Below are positions 8,235-16,737 of a DNA stretch of 64,000 bases, in pieces. Position 1 is the stretch's first letter. Every line of letters begins with the position of its first letter. Source of the stretch: Flavobacteriaceae bacterium (lineage in GTDB: Bacteria > Bacteroidota > Bacteroidia > Flavobacteriales > Flavobacteriaceae); contig CANKZI010000015.1 of NCBI GenBank assembly GCA_947488595.1, positions 1-64,000 on the forward strand, read 5' to 3'. The notes under the pieces were generated by a model. It had not been told where the DNA came from and searched no databases. It was given only the letters and a program-made list of their open reading frames with translations. The translations under genes were made by a program, and so were the position numbers.

Positions 8235-8741
8235 ATGATGGAATTAAAAGAGGCAAAAAATAAATTTATTCAGTCGTGGGGCGCATTGGGATCGCAATGG
8301 GGAATTAACAAAACGATGGCGCAGATTCATGCTTTGTTGATGGTATCAGCAGAGCCACTTTCGATGGAAGATGTGATGGAAGAATTGCTGATTTCGCGTG
8401 GGAATGCCAGTATGAATTTGCGTGCTTTGATGGATTGGGGTATTGTGTACAAAGAATACAAATCGGGCGAGCGCAGAGAGTTTTTTAGTGCTGAAAAAGA
8501 TTTGGACGAGTTGGCTGTAAAAATAGCGCAAGAACGCAGTAAAAGAGAAATCAAACCAGCGCTAAAAGTGCTCAAAGACGTTTCTTCTATCGATGCTGCG
8601 CAATCACCAGAAACCAAACATTTTGTTGAACAAACCGGAAAACTATATGATTTTGTGTTGAAAGCCGACAATATGTTGGACAAAGTTACAGAGTTCAAAG
8701 ACAATTGGTTGGGCAGATTGGTGATTAAAATCATGAAATAA
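8235..8741 (+). CDS. GbsR/MarR family transcriptional regulator
   Basis: A 168-residue winged-helix protein. Residues about 1-75 hold the DNA-binding domain (KNKFIQSWGALGSQWGINK, then ISRGNASMNLRAL as recognition helix and the wing KSGERREFF). A helical C-terminal part probably dimerises. Conserved SRGNASMNLRALMDWG is typical of GbsR-type regulators of Bacteroidota. Translation can start at either of two adjacent ATGs (8235 or 8238). Two matching inverted repeats, one over its own promoter and one before the next gene, suggest it represses itself and the DUF2071 gene 57 bp downstream. The inducing signal is unknown. Confidence 0.88.
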   Translation: MMELKEAKNKFIQSWGALGSQWGINKTMAQIHALLMVSAEPLSMEDVMEELLISRGNASMNLRALMDWGIVYKEYKSGERREFFSAEKDLDELAVKIAQERSKREIKPALKVLKDVSSIDAAQSPETKHFVEQTGKLYDFVLKADNMLDKVTEFKDNWLGRLVIKIMK

Positions 8742-8755
8742 AAAAATTTAATCAA

Positions 8756-8779
8756 AACTTTCATTTTTTTCTGAAAGTT
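8756..8779 (+). promoter_or_regulatory. Putative GbsR/MarR operator 2
   Basis: A perfect inverted repeat: AACTTTCA (8756-8763), 8-nt spacer, TGAAAGTT (8772-8779), 20 bp before the DUF2071 ATG. It shares half-sites and spacing with operator 1. Confidence 0.6.
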
Positions 8780-8798
8780 AAATAATACAACAAATAAT

Positions 8799-9509
8799 AT
8801 GAGTTTTCTAAAAGCCGCATGGCACGATTTGGTAATCATTAACTACGAAATTGATTCGAATATTTTGGATAAATACACGCCAAAAGGAACGGAACTCGAT
8901 TTATGGAACGACAAATGTTATATAAGTCTTATCGGTTTTATGTTTGAAAACGTGAAAATTTTAGGGATAAAGATTCCGTTTCATGTGAATTTTGAGGAAG
9001 TCAATTTGCGCTTTTATGTGAAACGATATGAAGATGGCATTTGGAAACGCGGCGTTGTATTTGTGAAAGAAATTGTTCCGAAACATGCCATAACCATTGT
9101 TGCGAATACTTTGTACAATGAACATTATCAAACTTTAAAAATGCGCCATTCGAGAACCGAAGAGGCAAGTTCAAAATCATTTCAATACGATTGGAAAAAA
9201 GAGGATAAATGGAATTCAATTGCAATGACAACCAACAAAAATGCAATTCCAATTGAAGTAGGTTCGGAAGCCGAATTCATCACCGAACATTATTTTGGAT
9301 ACACAAAATTTAACGAAAAAACCACTATCGAATATGAAGTTACGCATCCAAGATGGCAACAATTGGAAGTGCTTGATTACAAAGTTGACGTAGATTTTGA
9401 AAAGGTTTATGGAAAAGATTTTAGGTTTTTAGAAGACATAAAACCTACTTCGGCCTTTTTGGCGTTGGGTTCTAATATTACAATCGAAGGCAAAAAGACG
9501 ATACAATAA
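8799..9509 (+). CDS. DUF2071 (YqjF-like) family protein
   Basis: The 236-residue protein opens with SFLKAAWHDLVIINYEID and has the pattern of DUF2071/YqjF proteins: PKGTELDLWNDKCYISLIGFMF near residues 28-49 and EVNLRFYVKR near 67-76. Members are soluble proteins of unknown function with an acetoacetate-decarboxylase-like fold. It sits immediately downstream of the GbsR/MarR regulator and of a perfect putative operator, so it is the most likely regulated target. No signal peptide or membrane segment is seen. The next gene follows after 120 bp. Confidence 0.85.
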   Translation: MSFLKAAWHDLVIINYEIDSNILDKYTPKGTELDLWNDKCYISLIGFMFENVKILGIKIPFHVNFEEVNLRFYVKRYEDGIWKRGVVFVKEIVPKHAITIVANTLYNEHYQTLKMRHSRTEEASSKSFQYDWKKEDKWNSIAMTTNKNAIPIEVGSEAEFITEHYFGYTKFNEKTTIEYEVTHPRWQQLEVLDYKVDVDFEKVYGKDFRFLEDIKPTSAFLALGSNITIEGKKTIQ

Positions 9510-9629
9510 AAATCATGACTATGGCAATCCCCAACTGGTTGATTATTTTGAGCGGCATTGGTCAAATTTTTTAACAAAAGACCTGGAAGATTTTTTAAAA
9601 TCTTTTTTTCTATAACACACAAACAACAA

Positions 9630-10085
9630 ATGACAACAATCAAACTAATAACCAAAATAAACGCACCTAAGAAAACTGTTTTTGACTTAGCAAGAAACAT
9701 TGATGTGCACCAACAATCTGCCCATAAAACAAAAGAAAAAGCCATTGCCGGCATCACTTCGGGATTGATCAACTACAATGAAACTGTAACTTGGCGCGGT
9801 CGACATTTTGGTTTTTACTTGACCCACAAAAGCCGAATGACCGCAATGGATCTGTACGATTATTTTGTGGATGAAATGGAGGAAGGAAAATTCAAATCGT
9901 TCCAACACGAGCATACATTTGTAGAAAAAGACGGCAAGACCGTGATGATTGACAACTTGAATTATGAAACGCCGTTTGGCATCTTCGGTAGATTGTTTGA
10001 TCAATTTTTACTTAAGAAGCATTTGACCAATTTTATTCTTGAACGAAATAAAGTTTTAAAGTACTTGGCCGAAAATCAAAAATAA
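9630..10085 (+). CDS. SRPBCC (START-like) domain protein
   Basis: A 151-residue single-domain protein with the SRPBCC pattern: beta strand TTIKLITKINAPKKTVFDLARN at the start, a central helix-grip stretch, GFYLTHKSRMTAMD, and the C-terminal helix LKKHLTNFILERNKVLKYLAE. These proteins bind hydrophobic ligands or resemble coenzyme Q-binding cell-division-inhibitor homologues; the ligand here is unknown. An upstream extension from about 9558 is open but lacks a good start, and the ATG at 9630 matches the conserved N-terminus. Its 3' end overlaps that of the opposing UbiA-like gene by 30 bp. It may belong to the GbsR/MarR-controlled group. Confidence 0.82.
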   Translation: MTTIKLITKINAPKKTVFDLARNIDVHQQSAHKTKEKAIAGITSGLINYNETVTWRGRHFGFYLTHKSRMTAMDLYDYFVDEMEEGKFKSFQHEHTFVEKDGKTVMIDNLNYETPFGIFGRLFDQFLLKKHLTNFILERNKVLKYLAENQK

Positions 10086-10868
10086 GGCCAACCAAAAAAT
10101 CGGCACACTTTCTACCCAAAAAGAAGTATAATATTGAGAGCGATTTTCATTCGAATAAAATATAAAAACAGCCGTAACGATTGCTATTGCAATATCAATT
10201 AAAAAAAACTGCATTCTAAAATTAGAATTGTAAATGCTATTGACAATATCAAAAATCAAGAACACGACTAAAAGAAAATAACCAAAATACTTTGTCCTCA
10301 CCAATCCGAATTTTTGTGGCAATGTATCAAAATACTTGGCGTCTTCTTTTGCATCTGCAATTTCAAATGGCAACATTAGCGCAGACAAAATGAAAAATCG
10401 TTGTGCAAATGCCAAACAAATTACTAGCCAAGAAACGGAAGTATATTTAGGGTTAAACGAAATGAATGCAGTAATAAACGCAACAACAAAAGCGACCAAA
10501 AACATTTTTATGATACCAAATTTTCGCAAAAATGGATAAATAAAAACCATAATTCCGGCGAGCATTAATTGTACTTTAACGATAGTAATCAAACGGTTCA
10601 AAAAAAACAGAAATCCTACTAAAGTGATAATCGTGACCAAAACGATGCAAAAATATTTTCTTAAAACAATTGTTTTTTTTGTCAAAACTTCAAAATATTT
10701 CAAGACGTTGTAACCGAAAACGGTACCGCAAAAAACACAACAGGGATAAATAATGTGTTTACATAAATCATTTGAAAATGCGGTTATATAAACCAATGAA
10801 AGTACGGCAAAACCAACGTGTAAAGAAGATTTGATATAAAAATCAAGGATTTGCTTTAAAATTTTCAT
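10056..10868 (-). CDS. UbiA-like polytopic membrane protein
   Basis: A 270-residue hydrophobic protein with about seven to nine predicted transmembrane segments. The loop EIADAKEDAKYFDTLPQKFG (about residues 170-189) resembles the second Asp-rich motif of UbiA prenyltransferases. The first loop (GYNVLKYFE, about residues 52-60) is only a faint relic of the usual N/DxxxD motif, so catalytic competence is doubtful. It is divergent from gcvP and convergent with the SRPBCC gene. A prenyl- or lipid-transferase-like function is a guess; it may be a non-catalytic family member. Confidence 0.6.
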   Translation of the reverse strand: MKILKQILDFYIKSSLHVGFAVLSLVYITAFSNDLCKHIIYPCCVFCGTVFGYNVLKYFEVLTKKTIVLRKYFCIVLVTIITLVGFLFFLNRLITIVKVQLMLAGIMVFIYPFLRKFGIIKMFLVAFVVAFITAFISFNPKYTSVSWLVICLAFAQRFFILSALMLPFEIADAKEDAKYFDTLPQKFGLVRTKYFGYFLLVVFLIFDIVNSIYNSNFRMQFFLIDIAIAIVTAVFIFYSNENRSQYYTSFWVESVPIFWLALFLIFGQVL

Positions 10869-10945
10869 TAAACAAAAATAATCAAAGTGTTAATAAGAAT
10901 GGCTTTTGGTTGAAAAATAGTCAAAAATCAATCACAAAATTGCCT

Positions 10946-10973
10946 TTGTCTTTAGGAATATTCTATAAATTTG
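10946..10973 (+). promoter_or_regulatory. Promoter of gcvP
   Basis: TTG (10946-10948) and TAAATTTG (10966-10973) are separated by 17 bp. The -7 element overlaps the alternative upstream TTG start codon of the ORF (10971), which favours the ATG at 11007 as the true start. Confidence 0.65.
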
Positions 10974-11006
10974 TACTTTTATAAAACACAACACTTGCTT
11001 CACAAT

Positions 11007-13850
11007 ATGAAAACAGACGCTTTTGCTTTAAGACACATTGGTACAAATGAAAATGATCTTCCAAAAATGTTCAAAACAATTGGAGTTGAATCAATAGAGC
11101 AGCTCATCTTCGAAACGCTTCCTAATGATATTCGCTTAAAAGCCGACTTAGATTTAGCGCCAGCGATGACCGAATATGAGTTTGCCAACCATATAAAAAA
11201 ATTAGGCGACAAAAATAAAATGTTCCAATCTTATATTGGCTTAGGATACAACCAAGCGATTATTCCTGCGGTAATCCAACGCAATGTTTTTGAAAATCCA
11301 GGTTGGTACACTGCCTACACACCTTATCAGGCAGAAATTGCCCAAGGCCGATTGGAAGCCATTTTGAATTTTCAAACCATGGTTATCGAATTGTCCGGAA
11401 TGGAAATCGCCAATGCATCGCTTCTTGACGAGGGAACAGCTGCCGCCGAAGCGATGGCGCTACTTTTTGACGTTCGTTCTCGCGATCAAAAGAAAAATAA
11501 TGTGAATAAATTCTTCGTTTCCGAAGAAATACTGCCACAAACCTTATCCGTTTTGCAAACGCGCGCGACTCCAATTGGTGTGGAATTGGTGATTGGAAAC
11601 CACGAAGCATTTGATTTTTCTAACGAATATTACGGCGCCATTCTTCAGTATCCTGGCAAGTTTGGTCAACTCAATGACTATACTGGATTTATTGCCAAAG
11701 CTAAAATCAACGAAATTAAAGTGGCAGTTGCAGCCGATATCTTAAGTTTGGTAAAATTGAAGTCTCCCGGTGAAATGGGTGCCGACGTGGTGTTAGGAAC
11801 CACGCAAAGATTCGGAATCCCGTTAGGTTACGGCGGACCACACGCTGCTTTTTTTGCTACAAAAGAGGAATACAAGCGGTCAATGCCAGGAAGAATTATT
11901 GGAGTAACGGTTGACACCAACGGCAATCGTGCGCTTCGTATGGCTTTGCAAACCCGTGAACAACATATCAAACGCGATAAGGCGACTTCTAACATTTGTA
12001 CAGCACAAGTTTTATTGTCGGTTATGGCCGGAATGTATGCCGTTTATCATGGTCCAAAAGGTTTACAATATATCGCCAATAAAGTACACGCTTCGGCAGT
12101 GACTTTGACCAATGAATTGGAAAAATTAGGTTTGTACCAAATCAATACGGCGTATTTTGACACGATTGTTATCAAAACCGACGCTAAAAAAGTACGTCAC
12201 ATTGCAGAACAAAACGAAGTTAACTTTTATTATGTTGATGAAAATACGGTTTCAATTTCTTTAAATGAAACGACAAGTATTACTGATTTAAATAAAATCG
12301 TTGCGATTTTTGCTGAAGCAACAGACAAGGAACCTACAACCATTGTTGCGTTACAAAACGGCAATCAAATCCCTTCAAATCTAGAAAGAACATCAAAGTT
12401 TTTGCAACATGATGTTTTTAACAAATACCATTCAGAATCAGCTTTGATGCGTTACATCAAAATGTTGGAGCGCAAAGATTTGGCATTGAACCATTCAATG
12501 ATTTCGTTGGGCTCATGCACCATGAAATTGAATGCCGCTTCAGAAATGTTGCCTTTGAGCATGGCACAATGGAACAACATTCACCCATTTGCACCCTTAG
12601 ATCAAGCGCAAGGTTATCAGGAAATGCTGTCAAAATTAGAGCAGCAATTGAACGTGATTACTGGTTTTGCAGGAACCACTTTGCAGCCCAATTCTGGCGC
12701 ACAAGGTGAATATGCTGGATTAATGGTCATTCGTGCTTACCATCATTCTCGCGGTGATCACCATCGAAACATTGCTTTGATTCCATCATCGGCACACGGA
12801 ACAAATCCGGCTTCGGCTGCCATGGCTGGAATGCAGGTAGTGGTTACAAAAACATTAGAAAACGGAAATATTGATGTAGACGATTTGCGCGAAAAAGCAC
12901 TGTTACACTCAGCCAATTTGTCGTGCTTAATGGTAACTTATCCATCAACACATGGGGTTTTTGAAAGTGCTATTAGAGAAATCACACAACTTATCCACGA
13001 TAATGGTGGACAAGTTTATATGGATGGTGCCAATATGAATGCACAAGTTGGATTGACCAATCCGGCAACAATTGGCGCTGATGTTTGTCATTTAAATTTA
13101 CATAAAACTTTCGCAATTCCACATGGTGGTGGTGGTCCAGGTGTTGGTCCAATTTGCGTTGCACCACAATTGGTACCGTTTTTACCTACCAATCCTGTTA
13201 TTCCAACAGGCGGTGACAATGCCATTACAGCCATTTCTGCTGCACCTTGGGGTTCGGCTTTGGTTTGCCTGATTTCTTATGGATACATTTGCATGCTTGG
13301 CGCAGAAGGTTTAAAAAAATCTACAGAATATGCCATCTTGAATGCGAATTACATCAAAGAAAAATTAAACGGCCATTATGATACTTTGTATTCTGGCGAA
13401 ATGGGTCGTGCGGCACACGAAATGATTTTGGAATGTCGCCCATTTAAAGAAAAAGGCATTGAGGTAACCGATATCGCCAAACGATTGATGGACTACGGAT
13501 TTCACGCGCCAACTGTTTCTTTTCCAGTTGCTGGGACATTAATGATTGAGCCTACAGAAAGTGAAAACTTGGAAGAACTGGATCGTTTTTGTGATGCTAT
13601 GATTGCTATCAGAAAAGAGATTGAAGCTGCAACGGCCGACAATCCGAACAATGTGCTAAAAAATGCACCTCATACTTTAATGATGGTGACCAACGATAAT
13701 TGGACTTATCCTTACACACGGGAACAAGCTGCATTTCCGCTGGATTATGTCGCTGATAATAAGTTTTGGCCGACCGTTCGTCGTGCAGATGAAGCCTATG
13801 GCGATCGTAATTTGGTTTGTAGTTGCGCACCGATAGAAGCCTATATTTAG
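11007..13850 (+). CDS. gcvP: Glycine dehydrogenase (decarboxylating), P-protein of the glycine cleavage system
   Basis: GcvP is the PLP enzyme that decarboxylates glycine and passes the aminomethyl group to the H-protein lipoyl arm. The 947-residue single-chain (fused) form carries both homologous halves. The PLP-binding lysine is Lys700 in LNLHKTFAIPHGGGGPG. RHIGTNENDLPKMF at the N-terminus and the SLGSCTMKLNAASEM stretch are family-typical. No gcvT or gcvH lies nearby, as often in Bacteroidota, so regulation is separate. It has a good promoter and a terminator 20 bp after the stop. Confidence 0.97.
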   Translation: MKTDAFALRHIGTNENDLPKMFKTIGVESIEQLIFETLPNDIRLKADLDLAPAMTEYEFANHIKKLGDKNKMFQSYIGLGYNQAIIPAVIQRNVFENPGWYTAYTPYQAEIAQGRLEAILNFQTMVIELSGMEIANASLLDEGTAAAEAMALLFDVRSRDQKKNNVNKFFVSEEILPQTLSVLQTRATPIGVELVIGNHEAFDFSNEYYGAILQYPGKFGQLNDYTGFIAKAKINEIKVAVAADILSLVKLKSPGEMGADVVLGTTQRFGIPLGYGGPHAAFFATKEEYKRSMPGRIIGVTVDTNGNRALRMALQTREQHIKRDKATSNICTAQVLLSVMAGMYAVYHGPKGLQYIANKVHASAVTLTNELEKLGLYQINTAYFDTIVIKTDAKKVRHIAEQNEVNFYYVDENTVSISLNETTSITDLNKIVAIFAEATDKEPTTIVALQNGNQIPSNLERTSKFLQHDVFNKYHSESALMRYIKMLERKDLALNHSMISLGSCTMKLNAASEMLPLSMAQWNNIHPFAPLDQAQGYQEMLSKLEQQLNVITGFAGTTLQPNSGAQGEYAGLMVIRAYHHSRGDHHRNIALIPSSAHGTNPASAAMAGMQVVVTKTLENGNIDVDDLREKALLHSANLSCLMVTYPSTHGVFESAIREITQLIHDNGGQVYMDGANMNAQVGLTNPATIGADVCHLNLHKTFAIPHGGGGPGVGPICVAPQLVPFLPTNPVIPTGGDNAITAISAAPWGSALVCLISYGYICMLGAEGLKKSTEYAILNANYIKEKLNGHYDTLYSGEMGRAAHEMILECRPFKEKGIEVTDIAKRLMDYGFHAPTVSFPVAGTLMIEPTESENLEELDRFCDAMIAIRKEIEAATADNPNNVLKNAPHTLMMVTNDNWTYPYTREQAAFPLDYVADNKFWPTVRRADEAYGDRNLVCSCAPIEAYI

Positions 13851-13871
13851 ATAATAAAATTCCAATACTAT

Positions 13872-13908
13872 AAATCCTGTTGACTTTGTCGGCAGGATTT
13901 TTTTTAGG
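13872..13908 (+). terminator. Terminator of gcvP
   Basis: AAATCCTG (13872-13879) pairs with CAGGATTT (13893-13900), followed by a T-run to about 13905. Confidence 0.82.
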
Positions 13909-14237
13909 CCAGATTGACAATTTTTATAAAGGTACGTCCAAAATAGCTGTCTTTTTTTTATAAGAGAAAGTTTCATTTTGTACCAAAAGAAATGCCACCT
14001 TCTAATTACAGCACCGAATGCTCATTTTTACATTTTATATCACAGTCAATAACTTGTAATTCATGCGCGTTCTCCCACCATTGCTTTAGCTTTCTTCGAG
14101 AAAATGCCCGTTTTCTAAAGCAATTCTAAAAGAACACTCGAACAAGCCTCGAACAAAAGCACTTAATGCATGCGCAAAAAGGTATTTTCAATAGGTTATG
14201 AAAAACCTTCCGCCATGCAAAAAATGGGTTTATACTA
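13909..14237. other. Gene-free region with several dyads
   Basis: No convincing gene is seen in about 330 bp. ATTGCTTTAG (14080-14089) pairs with CTAAAGCAAT (14115-14124), and inside it AGAAAA pairs with TTTTCT. A 9-mer CTCGAACAA occurs twice, 11 bp apart (14137 and 14148). A third dyad (TTTTCA with TGAAAA) lies near 14186. Short ORFs on both strands show no family resemblance. It could be a remnant of an intergenic repeat or gene. Confidence 0.4.
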
Positions 14238-14270
14238 AAAAAAAGACCGCTTTCACAAGCGGTCTTTTTT
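14238..14270 (-). terminator. Terminator of the T9SS protein operon (minus strand)
   Basis: AAAAAGACCGCTT (14241-14253) pairs perfectly with AAGCGGTCTTTTT (14258-14270), with a 4-nt loop. The minus-strand T-run follows from the A-run on the left. It may serve both directions. Confidence 0.92.
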
Positions 14271-14290
14271 TACAATAATCTAATTTAGAA

Positions 14291-15016
14291 TTACTTTTTT
14301 ATCAATTTTGCCGTTGCTTTTTTGCCTTCTTCATTGGTAAAATTTGCAATATAAATGCCTGTTGGCAAGTCAGAAACAAACAAATGATGTTCTCCTGTAT
14401 TCAATTTTTTAGCAACAACAATTCTTCCGTTAAGGTCGAACAAATCCATTTGAATATTTTTGGAAACAACAAGATGCATTTGGTCTTGCAATAAATTGGA
14501 TTGCAAAACAACACCTGTATTGGCCAATGACTCAAAATCGCTGGTGCTTAAAGTAGGATTGTAACGGTATGTAAAGGTAATTGAGTTACCGACTTCGACA
14601 TTGGATGCATTGATCATGTAGAATTTCAAGGTGTATTCAACAGGATTGACACCATCGCCAGCGTAGTGGTTGTCAAAATGATCAAAATTCCCATTTTCAC
14701 CATTGGCTTCAATCGTAAAACCACTATTTGGATAAGAATTCCCAACGGTGATATTATTCACGCATACCGGCCCAATACAAAATTGAAGGTTGCCACCTGT
14801 AGCATTGGTCATGCTTACAATTTTCCCTTTTACTTTAATATTACTGTCCGATGTATTGAACATCTTTAAACCCATATAAGAACCTGCACCCACCAATGAG
14901 TTGTAAGTAAAAATATCGTTATTATTGATTGGCGTTCCATCAAGCTTGGCCATGGTCAATTGCGAAAAGCCAAAATACGACGTTAAAATAAACAAAGAAA
15001 ATAAAATCTTTTTCAT
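14291..15016 (-). CDS. Secreted protein with T9SS type A sorting domain
   Basis: A 241-residue protein with a signal peptide (MKKILFSLFILTSYFGFSQ) and a C-terminal domain of about 75 residues ending KKATAKLIKK. The latter contains MDLFDLNGRIVV and LPTGIYIANF, the hallmarks of type A sorting domains recognised by the type IX secretion system. The middle part (about residues 20-160) is beta-rich and of unknown function; NGENGNFDHFDNHYAGDG suggests a calcium-rich or exposed loop. It is the second gene of an operon, with 4 bp after the thioredoxin-domain gene. Probably secreted or attached to the surface with its partner. Confidence 0.85.
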   Translation of the reverse strand: MKKILFSLFILTSYFGFSQLTMAKLDGTPINNNDIFTYNSLVGAGSYMGLKMFNTSDSNIKVKGKIVSMTNATGGNLQFCIGPVCVNNITVGNSYPNSGFTIEANGENGNFDHFDNHYAGDGVNPVEYTLKFYMINASNVEVGNSITFTYRYNPTLSTSDFESLANTGVVLQSNLLQDQMHLVVSKNIQMDLFDLNGRIVVAKKLNTGEHHLFVSDLPTGIYIANFTNEEGKKATAKLIKK

Positions 15017-15020
15017 GGTA

Positions 15021-16460
15021 TTATTTTAATATGATTTTTTCTGTAGTTTGCATGTCGGTACCTGTAATTTTCGCCAAATACATCCCTTTTTGAAGTCCAG
15101 ATAAGTTAATTGCGGTTTGGTTGTTTACATTATTGGCAGTAAATACTACTTTTCCTGTAAGGTCCATAATTGTAACAGCAACAATGTCTTGGGTATTGAT
15201 TTGGATGATACCATTAGATGGATTTGGAAAAACACCTAATCTTTTAGTTTCATTTTCCTCAACACCAAGAGGTGCCATCGCTTTAATAGCGTTTGGTTTT
15301 GTTAATAAAGTACCAAAGTTACCAACAGGCAAGTTGTAAACTGATACATCTTCAGCAAAAATTTCAAGACCGTGTGGCGTATTTCCTAAGCCCCATCCAT
15401 CACCATATGAATCCAAAAGTTCAACAGTATAACATTGGTTTACTGATGGCAATGTCACATTGTGAATTTTAGTAGTATTGGCATCTACACCGCCACCTGC
15501 TGAAGTACCGGCATAAGGACCTGCACTAGCAACAATCGTACCTACGCTGTTTTTGATTCTCCAAGACATTTCTGATGGATAGTTATCTGTATACACTTTT
15601 ACAACTACACTTGCAGGTATTTCTGAAGCAACAGAAATTTCCATATTACCCGTTGCCAAATTTTGATTGAAAACCGGCACGCCGTTTACAGAAGCAACTT
15701 CATAAGTATATTCGGCAGTAGGATCTACTAAGAATGGGTCGATTGTAATTACTTTAGTTGAAAACAAATTGACCGTTCCAACATAGTTTTGAGTTGCAGT
15801 TACCACACCATTGGTTTTTACATTCAAAGTAGCAGATGTGATGGCATTGTTACCAAGGTTTTTTACTTTTACAATTGGGCTTCCTGTTGAAGAGCACAAA
15901 CCGTTTTCAGAATCAAAAGCCGAAATATTATTTTGCACGCCAACTAGTGTTCCGCAAGCAGCGTTTATTTGATTTCTTAAAGAAACCAATCCTCCTGTTT
16001 CAATTTCGTCAACGATACCATTTGGGCAAATTCTGAAAAGTGTTGGAAAATATCCAATTTGGTACAATTCAGCAATACTTGCCCCATCAATAATTGGATA
16101 AGAAGTGTCTGCAGTCCAATTTCCTTGGGTGTTGGTACCTGTTCCATTCAAATCCGCTAACGTAGTTGAAGCATCACCTTCAACAAACAATACAACAACT
16201 TCATTAGAACCTCCTGGTCCATACGAATTATGCAAATCGTCAAGTGCTTTTGTTTTGTGAAAATTCCAACATGGGCCACACCAAGTAGCCGAAACATCCA
16301 TAATAACAGTCTTGCCAGCTGCAGTATAATCCGACAAAGTATGGGTTACTCCATTGATATCAGTAATTGTAAAATCGGGAGCAACACTGCCGTTAGCAAT
16401 TTGAGCCTTAGTACCCAGCGTAAATGCTAAAAGCAGTAATAAAAGAGTAATTTTTTTCAT
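15021..16460 (-). CDS. Secreted thioredoxin-domain protein with T9SS type A sorting domain
   Basis: A 479-residue protein: signal peptide (residues 1-20, ending TKAQ), a TlpA/AhpC-like thioredoxin domain with CGPC at residues 61-64 in SATWCGPCWNFHK, a central beta-sandwich region (about 175-390), and a C-terminal T9SS type A sorting domain (MDLTGKVVF, LQKGMYLAKI, ending KIILK). A thioredoxin fold exported to the surface rather than kept in the periplasm is common in Flavobacteria but its substrate is unknown. It heads a two-gene operon with the protein at 14291-15016. No clear TAnnTTTG element was found upstream on this strand. Confidence 0.88.
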   Translation of the reverse strand: MKKITLLLLLLAFTLGTKAQIANGSVAPDFTITDINGVTHTLSDYTAAGKTVIMDVSATWCGPCWNFHKTKALDDLHNSYGPGGSNEVVVLFVEGDASTTLADLNGTGTNTQGNWTADTSYPIIDGASIAELYQIGYFPTLFRICPNGIVDEIETGGLVSLRNQINAACGTLVGVQNNISAFDSENGLCSSTGSPIVKVKNLGNNAITSATLNVKTNGVVTATQNYVGTVNLFSTKVITIDPFLVDPTAEYTYEVASVNGVPVFNQNLATGNMEISVASEIPASVVVKVYTDNYPSEMSWRIKNSVGTIVASAGPYAGTSAGGGVDANTTKIHNVTLPSVNQCYTVELLDSYGDGWGLGNTPHGLEIFAEDVSVYNLPVGNFGTLLTKPNAIKAMAPLGVEENETKRLGVFPNPSNGIIQINTQDIVAVTIMDLTGKVVFTANNVNNQTAINLSGLQKGMYLAKITGTDMQTTEKIILK

Positions 16461-16705
16461 ATAAAATTGGTTTTTAAAAGATTAAACTGAAATTTTACAC
16501 AATAATATCATTTTTTTTTCATTTAGTTCACATTCAACAGGTGTTAAATATGATATTTTCACAATTTTATGCAACAATTATTCTTTTTTGAACATTTTTT
16601 TTGATTTGACGAGCACTTTTTGGTCTATTTTACCATTTCAATTCCATTAAAAAGTGAAACTCAAAAAACTAGATTGAATTATAAAATACCTTTATTCTAA
16701 TTTAG

Positions 16706-16713
16706 TATCTTTG
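16706..16713 (+). promoter_or_regulatory. Promoter -7 element for hpt
   Basis: TATCTTTG matches TAnnTTTG. It overlaps a TTG (16711) that could otherwise be taken as the start codon, so translation must begin downstream. No TTG -33 at proper spacing. Confidence 0.55.
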
Positions 16714-16737
16714 CCAATTATTTTAATATCGAAAAAA

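Noticed and set aside
10873..10880. Minus-strand TATTTTTG as promoter of the UbiA-like gene
   Set aside because: It ends 5 bp from the start codon and has no -33 partner; too weak to list as a feature.
13609..13976. Minus-strand frames across the end of gcvP
   Set aside because: Shadow frames opposite the coding strand of gcvP and its terminator.
13992..14129. 45-codon frame on the plus strand in the dyad-rich gap
   Set aside because: Odd composition (Cys/His/Ser rich) and overlap with inverted repeats; no supporting promoter or family.
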